This document shows, in pieces, positions 52,495-60,725 of a stretch of DNA of 64,000 bases. This DNA is from Planotetraspora sp. A-T 1434 (GTDB taxonomy: Bacteria > Actinomycetota > Actinomycetes > Streptosporangiales > Streptosporangiaceae). The stretch covers positions 62,001-126,000 of the forward strand of contig NZ_JAOEGB010000019.1 of NCBI RefSeq assembly GCF_025420585.1, in the 5' to 3' direction. Both the position numbers and the translations under genes were made by a program. Every line of letters begins with the position of its first letter. The first letter of the stretch is position 1. A model generated the notes under the pieces. It made no database searches. It was given only the letters and a program-made list of their open reading frames with translations, and was not told the origin of the DNA.

Positions 52495-52523
52495 AGGGGC
52501 CGGACCACGAAGGTCCGGCCCCT
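52495..52523 (-). terminator. Hairpin terminator after small membrane peptide gene
   Basis: A 12-bp perfect stem (52495-52506 with 52512-52523) has a 5-nt loop, 13 bases beyond the stop codon of the 30-aa peptide gene. Confidence 0.85.
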
Positions 52524-52536
52524 CTCGAAAGGCTCG

Positions 52537-52629
52537 TTACGCGGGCCGAGTGATCAGGATCGCGAGGCCGACAAGGACGACGACCGGGATCAGCCACACC
52601 ACGACCTCGCCGAGGAACTCCTTGTACAT
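52537..52629 (-). CDS. Single-helix membrane peptide, 30 aa
   Basis: This very small gene encodes a 30-residue peptide with a charged start (MYKEFLGE) and a hydrophobic helix (VVVWLIPVVVLVGLAILI) ending in TRPA. GGAGG lies about ten bases before the ATG and a strong terminator hairpin follows the stop, which together argue for a real gene despite its size. It is divergent from the ketopantoate-reductase-like gene. It could be a membrane-embedded regulator or an accessory subunit; nothing more can be said. Confidence 0.65.
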   Translation of the reverse strand: MYKEFLGEVVVWLIPVVVLVGLAILITRPA

Positions 52630-52720
52630 GACCTCGTCCTCCGGGTGACGTGCGAAAAGTGGATCCCAAGCAGCATATTCGCTGGCGCACCCCCAGGGAA
52701 CCGCGTGCCAGGATCGAGCC

Positions 52721-53704
52721 ATGCGGTACATCATCATCGGCGCCGGGGCCATCGGCGGAACGATCGGCGGGCGGCTCTTCCAGAGCGGTCACGACGTCCT
52801 CCTCGTCGCCCGGGGCGCCCACTACGAGACCCTGCGCGACAAGGGGCTCCGGCTGATCACCCCCGACGGCGACACCACGATGCCGATCCCCGCCACCGAC
52901 CGGCCCGTACGGCTCGGCGACGACGACGTGCTCGTGCTCGCGACCAAGACCCAGGACACGGCCGCGGCCCTCGACACGTGGGCGGGCGCCGAGCACCTGC
53001 CCCTCGTGTGCGCGCAGAACGCGGTGGAGAACGAGCGGGTCGCGCTCCGCAGGTTCGGCCGCGTCTACGGCATGTGCCTGTGGCTCCCCGCCCTCCACCT
53101 CGAACCGGGAACCGTCGCGTCGTACGGCGCGCCCCTGTCGGGCATGCTGCCAGTCGGGCGCTATCCCCAGGGTGTGGACGAGCTGTCCGAGCGCCTCGCC
53201 GCCGACCTCGCCAAGAGCTCCTTCTCCAGCTTCGCCGTGCCGGACATCATGCGCTGGAAGTACGCCAAGCTGCTCGGCAACCTCGGCAACGCCGTGGAGG
53301 CGATGTGCGGCCACGCCGACGGCTGGCAGCCGATCATCCAGCAGGTCTACGCCGAGGGCACCGCCGTGCTGGAGGCCGCCGGCATCCCGTACGCCTCCCG
53401 CGAGGAGGAGCAGGCGAAGCGGGGCGACTCGGTCGAGATGGCGGCCATCGACGGCGTCCCGCGGCCCGGCGGTTCCTCGTGGCAGAGCCTCGCCAAGGGC
53501 AGCGGATCGATCGAGGCCGACTACCTCAACGGCGAGATCGTGCTGCTCGGCCGCCTCCACGGCGTCCCCACCCCGGCGAACCTCGTCCTCCAGCGGGAGG
53601 CCAACCGGTTCGCCCGTGAGCGCCGCGCCCCCGGCTCCCTGGACGTCGGAACCCTGGCGGAGCTGATCACGGCTGAAAGCGGTAGCCCATCCCCGGCTCG
53701 GTGA
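52721..53704 (+). CDS. Ketopantoate reductase-like (PanE/ApbA family) oxidoreductase
   Basis: The 327-aa protein has the NADP-binding motif IIGAGAIGGTIGGRL at residues 5-19 and the PanE/ApbA C-terminal helical domain with the MRWKYAKLLGNLGNAVE block, whose Lys corresponds to the catalytic Lys of PanE. Family enzymes reduce 2-oxo acids such as ketopantoate; many actinomycete paralogues act on other substrates. The region around residue 240 is longer than in classic PanE. Its 3' end overlaps the convergent response-regulator gene by 38 bp. Confidence 0.88.
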   Translation: MRYIIIGAGAIGGTIGGRLFQSGHDVLLVARGAHYETLRDKGLRLITPDGDTTMPIPATDRPVRLGDDDVLVLATKTQDTAAALDTWAGAEHLPLVCAQNAVENERVALRRFGRVYGMCLWLPALHLEPGTVASYGAPLSGMLPVGRYPQGVDELSERLAADLAKSSFSSFAVPDIMRWKYAKLLGNLGNAVEAMCGHADGWQPIIQQVYAEGTAVLEAAGIPYASREEEQAKRGDSVEMAAIDGVPRPGGSSWQSLAKGSGSIEADYLNGEIVLLGRLHGVPTPANLVLQREANRFARERRAPGSLDVGTLAELITAESGSPSPAR

Positions 53705-54335
53705 GCAGGTGCGCCGGGTGGCCCGGGTCGGCCTCCAGCTTGCGGCGGAGCTGGGCCATGTACTGCCGGAGGTAGTGGCTCTCCTTGAGGTAGGCCGGGC
53801 CCCACACCTCGGTAAGGAGCTGCCGTTGCGTGATCAGCTTGCCCGGGTTGCGCAGGAGGATCTCCAGCAGGTGCCATTCGGTGGGCGTCAGCCGTACGCC
53901 GCTGGAGACCGTCTTGCGGGACAGGTCCACCTCCAGGTCGCCGAGGCGGACCGTGGGCTCCTCCGCCTCGTGGACCCCCATGCGCCGGGTCACCGCACGG
54001 ATGCGGGCCAGCAGCTCGTCGACGCCGAACGGCTTGGTCACGTAGTCGTCGGCGCCCGCGTCGAGCGCGTCGACCTTGTCGGCGCTCCCGGCCCGGCCGG
54101 ACAGCACGATGATCGGCACGCTGGTCCAGCCGCGCAGCCCGTGGATGACGTCGACGCCGTCGATGTCCGGGAGGCCCAGATCGAGGATCACCAGGTCGGG
54201 ATGCCAGTCCGCGGCCTGCCGCAGGGCGGCTCCCCCGTCGGCGGCGACCTCGACCTCGTAGTGACGCGCCGCCAGGTTGATGCGGAGCGCGCGCAGGAGT
54301 TGCGGCTCGTCATCGACGACGAGGATGCGGGTCAC
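53667..54335 (-). CDS. OmpR-family response regulator, KdpE-like
   Basis: The 222-aa regulator has a receiver domain (phospho-acceptor Asp52 in LVILDLGLPD, conserved Lys in VTKPFG) and an OmpR-type winged helix (about 125-222, with LTPTEWHLLEILLRNPGKLI and LLTEVWGP). LKESHYLRQYMAQLRRKLE and the PGMGYRF end are typical of KdpE, which controls potassium uptake. No kdpFABC or kdpD gene is adjacent, so it is an orphan here. The 3' end overlaps the convergent PanE-like gene. Confidence 0.9.
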   Translation of the reverse strand: MTRILVVDDEPQLLRALRINLAARHYEVEVAADGGAALRQAADWHPDLVILDLGLPDIDGVDVIHGLRGWTSVPIIVLSGRAGSADKVDALDAGADDYVTKPFGVDELLARIRAVTRRMGVHEAEEPTVRLGDLEVDLSRKTVSSGVRLTPTEWHLLEILLRNPGKLITQRQLLTEVWGPAYLKESHYLRQYMAQLRRKLEADPGHPAHLLTEPGMGYRFQP

Positions 54336-54409
54336 GAGTTCAAGGTTACGACCCGGGGGTAGCCGCTTGATCGGCTAAGGTGCTGTGCGCGATCCCCCAG
54401 GAGGGCGAC

Positions 54410-54613
54410 ATGAGTGAATACGCGGCGACATTTGACCTTATCGACGCCGACAAGGACGGGCGGATCTCCGCCGAGGAGCTGGTGCGGCTGATGGACGTGC
54501 TCGGTCAGCCGATCACGGTCGAGGGCGCCCAGGGCGTCATCACCAAGGTCGACGCCGACGGGGACGGCCTGATCGACCTGGCCGAGTTCGGCGCCTGGCT
54601 GGAGAACAGCTAA
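54410..54613 (+). CDS. EF-hand calcium-binding protein
   Basis: The 67-aa protein consists of two EF-hands. Loop 1 is residues 12-23 (DADKDGRISAEE) and loop 2 residues 48-59 (DADGDGLIDLAE); both have the expected ligands at positions 1, 3, 5, 9 and 12, so both should bind calcium. Small calmodulin-like proteins of this size are common in actinomycetes. GGAGGGCGAC before the ATG is the ribosome site. There is no signal peptide, so it is cytoplasmic. Confidence 0.92.
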   Translation: MSEYAATFDLIDADKDGRISAEELVRLMDVLGQPITVEGAQGVITKVDADGDGLIDLAEFGAWLENS

Positions 54614-54770
54614 AGCCGGCCACTTGCACCACCCGTCTGATAGGTCACTATGAGGCGGGAGGCAGCATGGCCACGAAAGCGGACAGGGACCTCTGGTGCG
54701 CGGTGCCCTCGGGCGTCGCCAAGCTTCTGCGCGGCCGGCCGGCGAGGTCTGCCCTCACCCGTCAGCCGCG

Positions 54771-55907
54771 TCAGCCGCCGGACGGGGCGGTCTCACCGCT
54801 CGTCCTGAGCCCGCGCGCCGCCGTCCGCTCGTGCAGGCCGAACCTCGGCTCCACCTCGCGCACGCCGTCGAGGATGTCCGCGACGTGCTCGGCCAGGGCC
54901 GGGGCGTGCTTGAAGCCGTGCCCGGAGTCGCCGCCGAGCAGCCAGACGCCGTCCGCCGCCTCCGCGATGATCCACTCGGCGTCCTTGGTCAGCGTGTACT
55001 GGCAGACCTGGCTGAAGACGACCGGCGCGCCCAGGAGCGAGGGAAAGCGCCTTCTGAGGTAGTCGCGCGCCAGTTCCTCGCTGCGCGGCAGCACCTGGCG
55101 GCTCCCCGTCTCCACGTCGTACGGCTCGCCCTCGGCGTCGCTGGTGACCTTCATCCCCATCCCATCGAGGTCGCCGTGGCCGTACGCCGAGAGCTCGTAG
55201 TCGCAGAACGCGGGCAGCGGCGGCGACGTCCACTCCCGTGGCACGCCGAAGTGCAGGGTGTCCTGCCGGGTCACCTCAAGCTTCAGGTCGAGCTTCAGGT
55301 CGAACAGGCCGGGCAGCCACGCCCCGCACGCCCACACGACCCGGTCCGCCGTCAGCACCTCGCCATCGGCCACCACACCGGTCCCCTTCTCGTACGGCTC
55401 GGCCCTGGCGCGGACGAACGTGACGCCGGCGGCGCGGGCGAGCCGCGCGGTGACCTGGGTGGCGCGGCGGGCCCGCAGCACCCCGGCGTTCGGCTCCCAG
55501 AGGACGAACGCGAGGTCGTCGCCGCCGAACCCCGGGAAGCGGCGTCCCGCCTCCTCCGGATCGAGCCGCTCATGCGGGATATCCAGATTTTTCAGGACCT
55601 GGGCGCTCACGCTCTCCCAGCCGTCCTCGCGCTGGGCGAACCACATCATCCCGGTCTCGGTGTAGAGCTCCTCGCCGGCCCGCTCGCCGAGCCGAAGCCA
55701 GCCCTCCCGCGCCCGCCAGGCCATGCGGGCGTACCAGTCGTCCGAGCCGTGCGAGCAGCGTAGGAGCCGCGTCTCCCCCGCGCTCGCCTGGTGGACGTGG
55801 CCCGGCGCGTACTGCTCGACGAGCGTCACCCGCCAGCCCGTCTCGGCCAGCCGCAGCGCCAGCGACGTCCCCCAGATGCCCGCCCCGACCACGATCACCG
55901 ACTTCAT
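54771..55907 (-). CDS. FAD-dependent amine oxidase, sarcosine/N-methyltryptophan oxidase-like
   Basis: The 378-aa protein has the dinucleotide motif VGAGIWGTSLALRL at residues 6-19 and a DAO-type fold, with AGETRLLRCSHG after residue 42, typical of monomeric sarcosine oxidase and N-methyltryptophan oxidase (which oxidise secondary amines to imines and peroxide). GGDSGHGFKHAP near residue 328 closes the FAD site; in sarcosine oxidase the covalent Cys lies in this region, but here no Cys is in the GHGFKH block. It is divergent from the IclR gene with only 28 bases between starts. Confidence 0.88.
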   Translation of the reverse strand: MKSVIVVGAGIWGTSLALRLAETGWRVTLVEQYAPGHVHQASAGETRLLRCSHGSDDWYARMAWRAREGWLRLGERAGEELYTETGMMWFAQREDGWESVSAQVLKNLDIPHERLDPEEAGRRFPGFGGDDLAFVLWEPNAGVLRARRATQVTARLARAAGVTFVRARAEPYEKGTGVVADGEVLTADRVVWACGAWLPGLFDLKLDLKLEVTRQDTLHFGVPREWTSPPLPAFCDYELSAYGHGDLDGMGMKVTSDAEGEPYDVETGSRQVLPRSEELARDYLRRRFPSLLGAPVVFSQVCQYTLTKDAEWIIAEAADGVWLLGGDSGHGFKHAPALAEHVADILDGVREVEPRFGLHERTAARGLRTSGETAPSGG

Positions 55908-55922
55908 GAGTCCTATTCTGGC

Positions 55923-55928
55923 GATAAT
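55923..55928 (+). promoter_or_regulatory. Probable -10 element for a leaderless IclR transcript
   Basis: GATAAT ends 7 bases before the ATG at 55936, the spacing expected when the start codon is itself the transcription start. There is no Shine-Dalgarno sequence. The 28-bp divergent gap leaves little room for anything else. Confidence 0.55.
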
Positions 55929-55935
55929 CGGTTAC

Positions 55936-56604
55936 ATGATGACGGCCGAGTCGGCACAGACCCTCGAGCGGGGGTTACGGCTCCTGCGGTTGCTCGCGGA
56001 CGGCCACCGGGGGCGCACGCCCACCGAGCTGGCCCACGAACTCGGCGTCAGCCGCCCCGCCGTCTACCGGCTGATCACGACGCTGCAGAACGAGGGGTTC
56101 GTCCGGCGGGACGCCGACGGGCGGGTGCATCTCGGCTTCGGCGTGCTCGTGCTGGCCCAGGCCGTACAGCCCCTGCTGCGCGCGGCGGCGCTGCCCGCGC
56201 TGCGCGCGCTGGCGGAGCGGGCGGGGGCGACGGCGCACCTGACCGTGGCGGAGGGCGACGAGGGGCTGGCCGTGGCCGTGGTCGAGCCGTCGTGGACCGA
56301 TTTCCACGTGGCCTACCGCGAGGGGTCGCGGCATCCGCTGACGCGGGGCGCGGCCGGGCTGGCGGTGCTCGCGCTCCGCTCCGGAGAGGGCCGGCCGTCC
56401 CTCCACCAGAGCAAGGACCAGCTCCAGGAGGGCGCCCGCGGCATCGCCGCGCCGATCCGGGGGCTGCCCTGGCTGGAGGCGTCGGTGGGGGTGGTGTCGT
56501 TCAGCGACCTCGACGTGGAATCCGTGGGCCCGCTCGTGCTCTACGCCGCCGAGGAGCTGGCCGTGGCGCTCGCGCACCCGAGACACTCGCAAATCGATCC
56601 ATAA
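55936..56604 (+). CDS. IclR-family transcriptional regulator
   Basis: The 222-aa protein has the IclR winged HTH (about 5-65: SAQTLERGLRLLRLLADG, then TPTELAHELGVSRPAVYRLI) and a shortened IclR effector domain with LTRGAAGLAVLALR and GIAAPIRG. It starts at tandem ATG codons, and a GATAAT lies 7 bases upstream, so translation is probably leaderless. It lies upstream of homogentisate dioxygenase and divergent from an amine oxidase; IclR proteins often control aromatic-acid catabolism, so hmgA is a likely target. Confidence 0.9.
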   Translation: MMTAESAQTLERGLRLLRLLADGHRGRTPTELAHELGVSRPAVYRLITTLQNEGFVRRDADGRVHLGFGVLVLAQAVQPLLRAAALPALRALAERAGATAHLTVAEGDEGLAVAVVEPSWTDFHVAYREGSRHPLTRGAAGLAVLALRSGEGRPSLHQSKDQLQEGARGIAAPIRGLPWLEASVGVVSFSDLDVESVGPLVLYAAEELAVALAHPRHSQIDP

Positions 56605-56671
56605 GCGCAAATCCACCCATAGGCAATGGTTTGACATCTGGGCCCCATTGACGGATCGTCGTACGTATAGA

Positions 56672-56685
56672 GGACGCTAGCGTCC
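56672..56685. promoter_or_regulatory. 14-bp perfect palindrome upstream of hmgA
   Basis: GGACGCTAGCGTCC lies 56 bases before the hmgA start, within a 136-bp gap that also has TTGACA at 56631. It is a candidate site for the adjacent IclR regulator. Confidence 0.5.
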
Positions 56686-56740
56686 GCTATCCGGACATCA
56701 CCTCCGGGACAATGCGACATTCGGACATGGAGGGGTCGCC

Positions 56741-57925
56741 ATGCCGTACTACCGCGTCGTAGGCCAGGTGCCGGGCAAGCGCCACGTGCAGTTCCGGCAG
56801 CCCGACGGCCGCCTCTACCAGGAGGAGCTGATGGGCGAGGAGGGCTTCTCGTCCGACTCATCGCTCCTCTACCACCGCCACGCCCCGACCGCGATCGTCA
56901 AGGCCGAGCACGTCGAAGGGGCCGTAGACGTGGGCGCTTCCGGGCTCACCCCCAACCTGCCCCTCTCGCCACGCCACTTCCGCACCCAGGACCTCGCGCC
57001 GGGCGGCGACCTGGTCTCCGGCCGCTCGCTGCTGGCGGCCAACGCGGACGTCCGGATCTCGTACGCCGCGACGGACCGCCCCAGCGAGCTCTACCGCGAC
57101 TCCATGGGCGACGAGTGCGTCTACATCGCCAGTGGCAGGGCCCGCTTCGAATCGGCCTACGGGGCCATGGACGCCGGCGAGGGAGACTACGTCGTCGTCC
57201 CCACGGGGACGATCCACCGCTGGGTGCCGGAAGGCCGGGTGACCGCGCTGGTCATCGAGGCGGCGGGACACATCCGGCCGCCGAGGCGCTACCTGTCCCA
57301 GTACGGCCAGTTCCTGGAGCACGCGCCCTACTGCGAGCGCGACCTGCGCGCGCCCACCGAGCCGCTGCTGGCCGACGGCGAGGACGTGCCGGTCCTCGTC
57401 CGCACGCGCGGCGGGCTCACCCGGCTGACCTATGCCCACCACCCGTTCGACGTGGTCGGCTGGGACGGCTGCCTGTATCCCTACGCCTTCAACATCCACG
57501 ACTTCGAGCCGATCGTGAAGCGCACCCACGCCCCGCCGCCGGTCCACCAGACGTTCGAGGGGCCCGGCTTCGTGATCTGCTCGTTCTGCCCGCGGCCGCT
57601 GGACTTCCACCCGGACGCCGTGCCGATCCCGTACAACCACCACAACGTGGACTCCGACGAGTTCATGTTCTACGTGGGCGGCGACTACACGGCCAGGAAG
57701 GGCTCGGGCATCGACGTCGGCTCGGTCTCCCTGCACCCGGCGGGCTTCACGCACGGCCCGCAGCCGGGCGCGGTCGAGGCCGCCGTCGAGGCCGTACGGC
57801 AGGGCCGCTCGGCCACCAGCGAGATGGCGGTCATGCTCGACACCTTCCGGCCCCTCGACCTCGGCCCGGCGGCCCTGGCCTGCGAGGATCCCGGCTACGC
57901 CTGGACGTGGGCGGCGCGGGCCTGA
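56741..57925 (+). CDS. hmgA: Homogentisate 1,2-dioxygenase
   Basis: This 394-aa iron dioxygenase opens homogentisate to maleylacetoacetate in tyrosine and phenylalanine catabolism. The bacterial short form is clear from HVQFRQPDGRLYQEEL at the start, YRDSMGDECVYIASG, the iron-ligand region IPYNHHNVDSDEFMFYV (His and Glu) and SLHPAGFTHGPQPGAVE (His). Length is slightly below the 430-residue proteobacterial enzyme, as usual in actinomycetes. The rest of the pathway is not in the window. It follows the IclR regulator. Confidence 0.95.
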   Translation: MPYYRVVGQVPGKRHVQFRQPDGRLYQEELMGEEGFSSDSSLLYHRHAPTAIVKAEHVEGAVDVGASGLTPNLPLSPRHFRTQDLAPGGDLVSGRSLLAANADVRISYAATDRPSELYRDSMGDECVYIASGRARFESAYGAMDAGEGDYVVVPTGTIHRWVPEGRVTALVIEAAGHIRPPRRYLSQYGQFLEHAPYCERDLRAPTEPLLADGEDVPVLVRTRGGLTRLTYAHHPFDVVGWDGCLYPYAFNIHDFEPIVKRTHAPPPVHQTFEGPGFVICSFCPRPLDFHPDAVPIPYNHHNVDSDEFMFYVGGDYTARKGSGIDVGSVSLHPAGFTHGPQPGAVEAAVEAVRQGRSATSEMAVMLDTFRPLDLGPAALACEDPGYAWTWAARA

Positions 57926-57980
57926 CCTCGGACCGCCCACAGAGCGTGTTCTTGTCGTCACCCCTCGCTACTCTTTGGGG

Positions 57981-59126
57981 ATGCGGCACACGGCACCCCT
58001 CGCGGCCCTCCTCCTGGTCTGTGCTTTCGCGGTTGTGCTGATGGGAGCCTGCGCGCGCGTGACGCCGCCCCCGCCCCGCATCACGATGTCCCCCGCCGCC
58101 GACGCCGTCTCCGCGCCGCCGGACAAGGGACTCGTCGTCACCGCCGGGGGCGGCAGGCTGACCAGCGTGCTGGCCTTCGCCGGGCGCGAACCGGTCCCCG
58201 GCGCCTTCGACGCGTCCCACACGTCCTGGCGGTCGGCCTGGACGCTGCGGCCGGGGACGGAATACGTGGTGAACGCCGCGGCCGTCGGCCGTGAGGGCGT
58301 CGCGGCGCGGCTCGCGGGCCGGTTCCGGACCCTCCGCCCGGCGCATGGGCTCGGCATCGGGTCCGTCGCGCCGTACGACGGTGAGACCGTCGGCGTGGGC
58401 ATGCCGATCATCGTGACGTTCACGGGACACGTCCAAGACCGGGCGGCCGTCGAGCGGGCGCTGGAGGTCCGGGCGGGCGTCGAGGGCGCCTGGCACTGGG
58501 CCGGCGACAGCCGGGTGGTCTACCGGACCAGGAAACTGTGGCCGGCCAGACACAGGGTCGTCTTCGCGGCCCACCTCGCGGGCGTCCGCGCCGGCCCCGG
58601 CACGTACGGCACGGCCGACCGGACCGTCTCCTTCACCGTCGGCCGCGCGATGGTCAGCACGGTGGACACCCTGACGCACCAGATGGTGGTGCGACAGGAC
58701 GGCGAGGTGGTCCAGCGCATGCCGATCAGCGCGGGCATGGCCACGACCACGGAATACACCACGACCAGCGGCATCCACCTGACGATGGACAAGGGCAACC
58801 CGGTCCGCATGATCTCGCCGGGCCGCGACAAGGGCGATCCCGGATACTACGACGTCATGATCGGCTACGCCGTGCGGATCTCCAACAGCGGCGAGTACGT
58901 CCACGCCAAGGACAACATCTGGGCCCAGGGCCGGGCCAACGTGAGCCACGGGTGCGTCAACGCCCGGCCGGACCAGGCGAGGTGGTTCTACGAGCACGCC
59001 CTCCGGGGCGATCCGGTCATCGTCACGGGCACCGACCGCAAGCTGGAGTGGACGAACGGCTGGGGCTACTGGCAGCTCCCCTGGGCCGACTGGCTCAAGG
59101 GCAGCGCGCTCGCGAATCAGAGTTAA
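57981..59126 (+). CDS. L,D-transpeptidase lipoprotein
   Basis: The 381-aa protein has a lipobox-type signal peptide (VVLMGAC, lipid Cys near residue 25), an Ig-like domain pair (about 40-230, with the VAPYDGETVGVGMPIIVTF strand) and a C-terminal YkuD catalytic domain (about 235-365). The active-site motif SHGCVNARP places Cys325 and His323. Such enzymes make 3-3 crosslinks in peptidoglycan outside the membrane and are common in actinobacteria. The ATG at 57981 is preferred over the TTG at 57975. It is a monocistronic unit. Confidence 0.93.
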   Translation: MRHTAPLAALLLVCAFAVVLMGACARVTPPPPRITMSPAADAVSAPPDKGLVVTAGGGRLTSVLAFAGREPVPGAFDASHTSWRSAWTLRPGTEYVVNAAAVGREGVAARLAGRFRTLRPAHGLGIGSVAPYDGETVGVGMPIIVTFTGHVQDRAAVERALEVRAGVEGAWHWAGDSRVVYRTRKLWPARHRVVFAAHLAGVRAGPGTYGTADRTVSFTVGRAMVSTVDTLTHQMVVRQDGEVVQRMPISAGMATTTEYTTTSGIHLTMDKGNPVRMISPGRDKGDPGYYDVMIGYAVRISNSGEYVHAKDNIWAQGRANVSHGCVNARPDQARWFYEHALRGDPVIVTGTDRKLEWTNGWGYWQLPWADWLKGSALANQS

Positions 59127-59184
59127 CGTGAAGGGGAGGAACCCTCACGGATCGGGATCCGTTCATTGCTATGGAGGCGAGGCA

Positions 59185-59616
59185 ATGGACTCGTGGATCG
59201 TCTGGCTCATCCTGGCGGCGGCGCTGGGCATCGCCGAGATCTTCACGCTGACCGCCGCGCTCGGGCTCCTGTCCATCGCGGCCCTCCTCACGGCGGGGGT
59301 CGCGCTGATCGGGTTCCCGCCCGGCCTCCAGCTCGCCGTCTTCGTCATCGCCTCGGCCGCCGGGCTGCTCGGCGTCCGGCCGATCGCACGGCGGCACATC
59401 ACCCAGCCCCCACTCCAGCGCTTCGGGGTCTCCGCGCTCGTCGGCAAGGCGGCGTACGTCACCAAGGAGGTCACCGGGCGGGAGGGCAGAGTCCGCATCG
59501 GGGGCGAGGAGTGGTCTGCGCGGGCCTACGACGAGACCCTCGTCATCCCCGCCGGGTCCGCCGTCGACGTCATCCAGATCGAAGGCGCCACCGCCCTCGT
59601 CTATCCCAGGGAGTGA
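59185..59616 (+). CDS. NfeD-like membrane protein
   Basis: The 143-aa protein has three hydrophobic segments (about 4-22, 26-45 and 50-68) and a C-terminal OB-fold (about 80-143: LVGKAAYVTKEVTGREGRVR, GGEEWSARAYDE, VIQIEGATALVYP), the short NfeD architecture. NfeD proteins are encoded beside SPFH/stomatin proteins and act with them in membrane microdomains. GGAGGCGAGG before the ATG is the ribosome site. Only 2 bases separate it from the SPFH gene. Confidence 0.93.
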   Translation: MDSWIVWLILAAALGIAEIFTLTAALGLLSIAALLTAGVALIGFPPGLQLAVFVIASAAGLLGVRPIARRHITQPPLQRFGVSALVGKAAYVTKEVTGREGRVRIGGEEWSARAYDETLVIPAGSAVDVIQIEGATALVYPRE

Positions 59617-59618
59617 GC

Positions 59619-60725
59619 ATGGACGCAGCCCTGATCGCCGGCCTGATCGTCGCACTGGTGGCGGTGTTCACGGTGCTGCGCGCCGTCCGCATCGTGCCCC
59701 AGGCCAGAGCCGGGAACGTCGAGCGCCTGGGGCGCTACTACCGCACCCTCGGCCCGGGGCTCAACTTCGTCATCCCGTTCGTCGACCGGGTCCGGCCGCT
59801 GATCGACCTGCGTGAGCAGGTGGTGTCGTTCAAGCCGCAGCCCGTCATCACCGAGGACAACCTCGTCGTCGACATCGACACGGTCCTCTACTTCCAGGTC
59901 ACCGACCCGAGGGCCGCGGCGTACGAGATCGCCAACTTCATCCAGGGCGTCGAGCAGCTCACCGTCACCACGCTGCGCAACGTCGTCGGCGGCATGGACC
60001 TGGAGAAGACGCTGACCTCCCGTGACACCATCAACAGCCAGCTGCGCGGCGTGCTCGACGAGGCGACCGGCAAGTGGGGCATCCGGGTCAACCGGGTCGA
60101 GATCAAGGCGATCGACCCGCCGAAGACCATCAAGGAGGCCATGGAGAAGCAGATGCGCGCCGAGCGGGACAAGCGCGCCGCGATCCTCACCGCCGAGGGC
60201 CAGCGGGCGTCGAAGATTCTCACCGCCGAGGGCGAGAAGCAGAGCGCGATCCTCCGTGCGGAAGGTGAGCGGACCGCGCAGATCCTCAAGGCCGAGGGCC
60301 AGTCGCAGGCGATCGACGAAGTCTTCCAGGCCGTCCACCGCAACGACCCGGACCCGAAGCTGCTCGCCTACCAGTACCTTCAAGTGCTCCCCCAGCTCGC
60401 GCAGGGGCAGGGCAACACGTTCTGGGTGATCCCGAGCGAGGTCACCTCGGCGTTGCAGGGCGTCTCCAAGGCGTTCACGGAGGCGCTGCCGGTGTCGCCG
60501 GCCGTCCGGGAGCGCGAGCCGAGCCGCGCCGGGAGCGAGGCCGTCGCCGAGGCCGAGAGGGCCGCCGCGGAGGCCAAGGCCGAGGCGGAGGACACGCTGA
60601 CGGCGGGCCCCCGGCAGATCGAGGCCCCCGGCCCCCAACTCGGCCCCCAACTCGGCCCCCAGCTCGATCCGGACGCCGACCCGCTTCAGCGCGCCGACGT
60701 GACCCGATCGACGAAGCGGGCGTAG
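59619..60725 (+). CDS. SPFH/stomatin-family protein (QmcA-like)
   Basis: The 368-aa protein has an N-terminal membrane helix (about 5-22), an SPFH/band 7 domain (about 24-180: VERLGRYYRTLGPGLNFVIP, FKPQPVITEDNLVV) and a long coiled coil (about 180-260) with repeated AILTAEG/KILTAEG/AILRAEG/QILKAEG units. A 100-residue Ala/Glu-rich tail ends with PQLG repeated three times, encoded by a 12-bp repeat near 60632-60667. It should organise membrane microdomains with NfeD. The 3' end overlaps the convergent GTPase gene by 40 bp. Confidence 0.93.
   Translation: MDAALIAGLIVALVAVFTVLRAVRIVPQARAGNVERLGRYYRTLGPGLNFVIPFVDRVRPLIDLREQVVSFKPQPVITEDNLVVDIDTVLYFQVTDPRAAAYEIANFIQGVEQLTVTTLRNVVGGMDLEKTLTSRDTINSQLRGVLDEATGKWGIRVNRVEIKAIDPPKTIKEAMEKQMRAERDKRAAILTAEGQRASKILTAEGEKQSAILRAEGERTAQILKAEGQSQAIDEVFQAVHRNDPDPKLLAYQYLQVLPQLAQGQGNTFWVIPSEVTSALQGVSKAFTEALPVSPAVREREPSRAGSEAVAEAERAAAEAKAEAEDTLTAGPRQIEAPGPQLGPQLGPQLDPDADPLQRADVTRSTKRA

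Larger units (their letters stand above)
52128..52536. other. Upstream region of the terpene operon
   Basis: There is no gene in these 409 bp. The region holds a perfect dyad at 52374-52393 and, at its far end, the terminator of the small peptide gene. It should contain the minus-strand promoter of the P450/terpene operon; no clear -10 was found. Confidence 0.6.

Noticed and set aside
54667-55062. Plus-strand frame with GGGAGG before its ATG
   Set aside because: Most of it runs antisense through the amine oxidase gene and the product is low-complexity; could at most be a decayed gene start.
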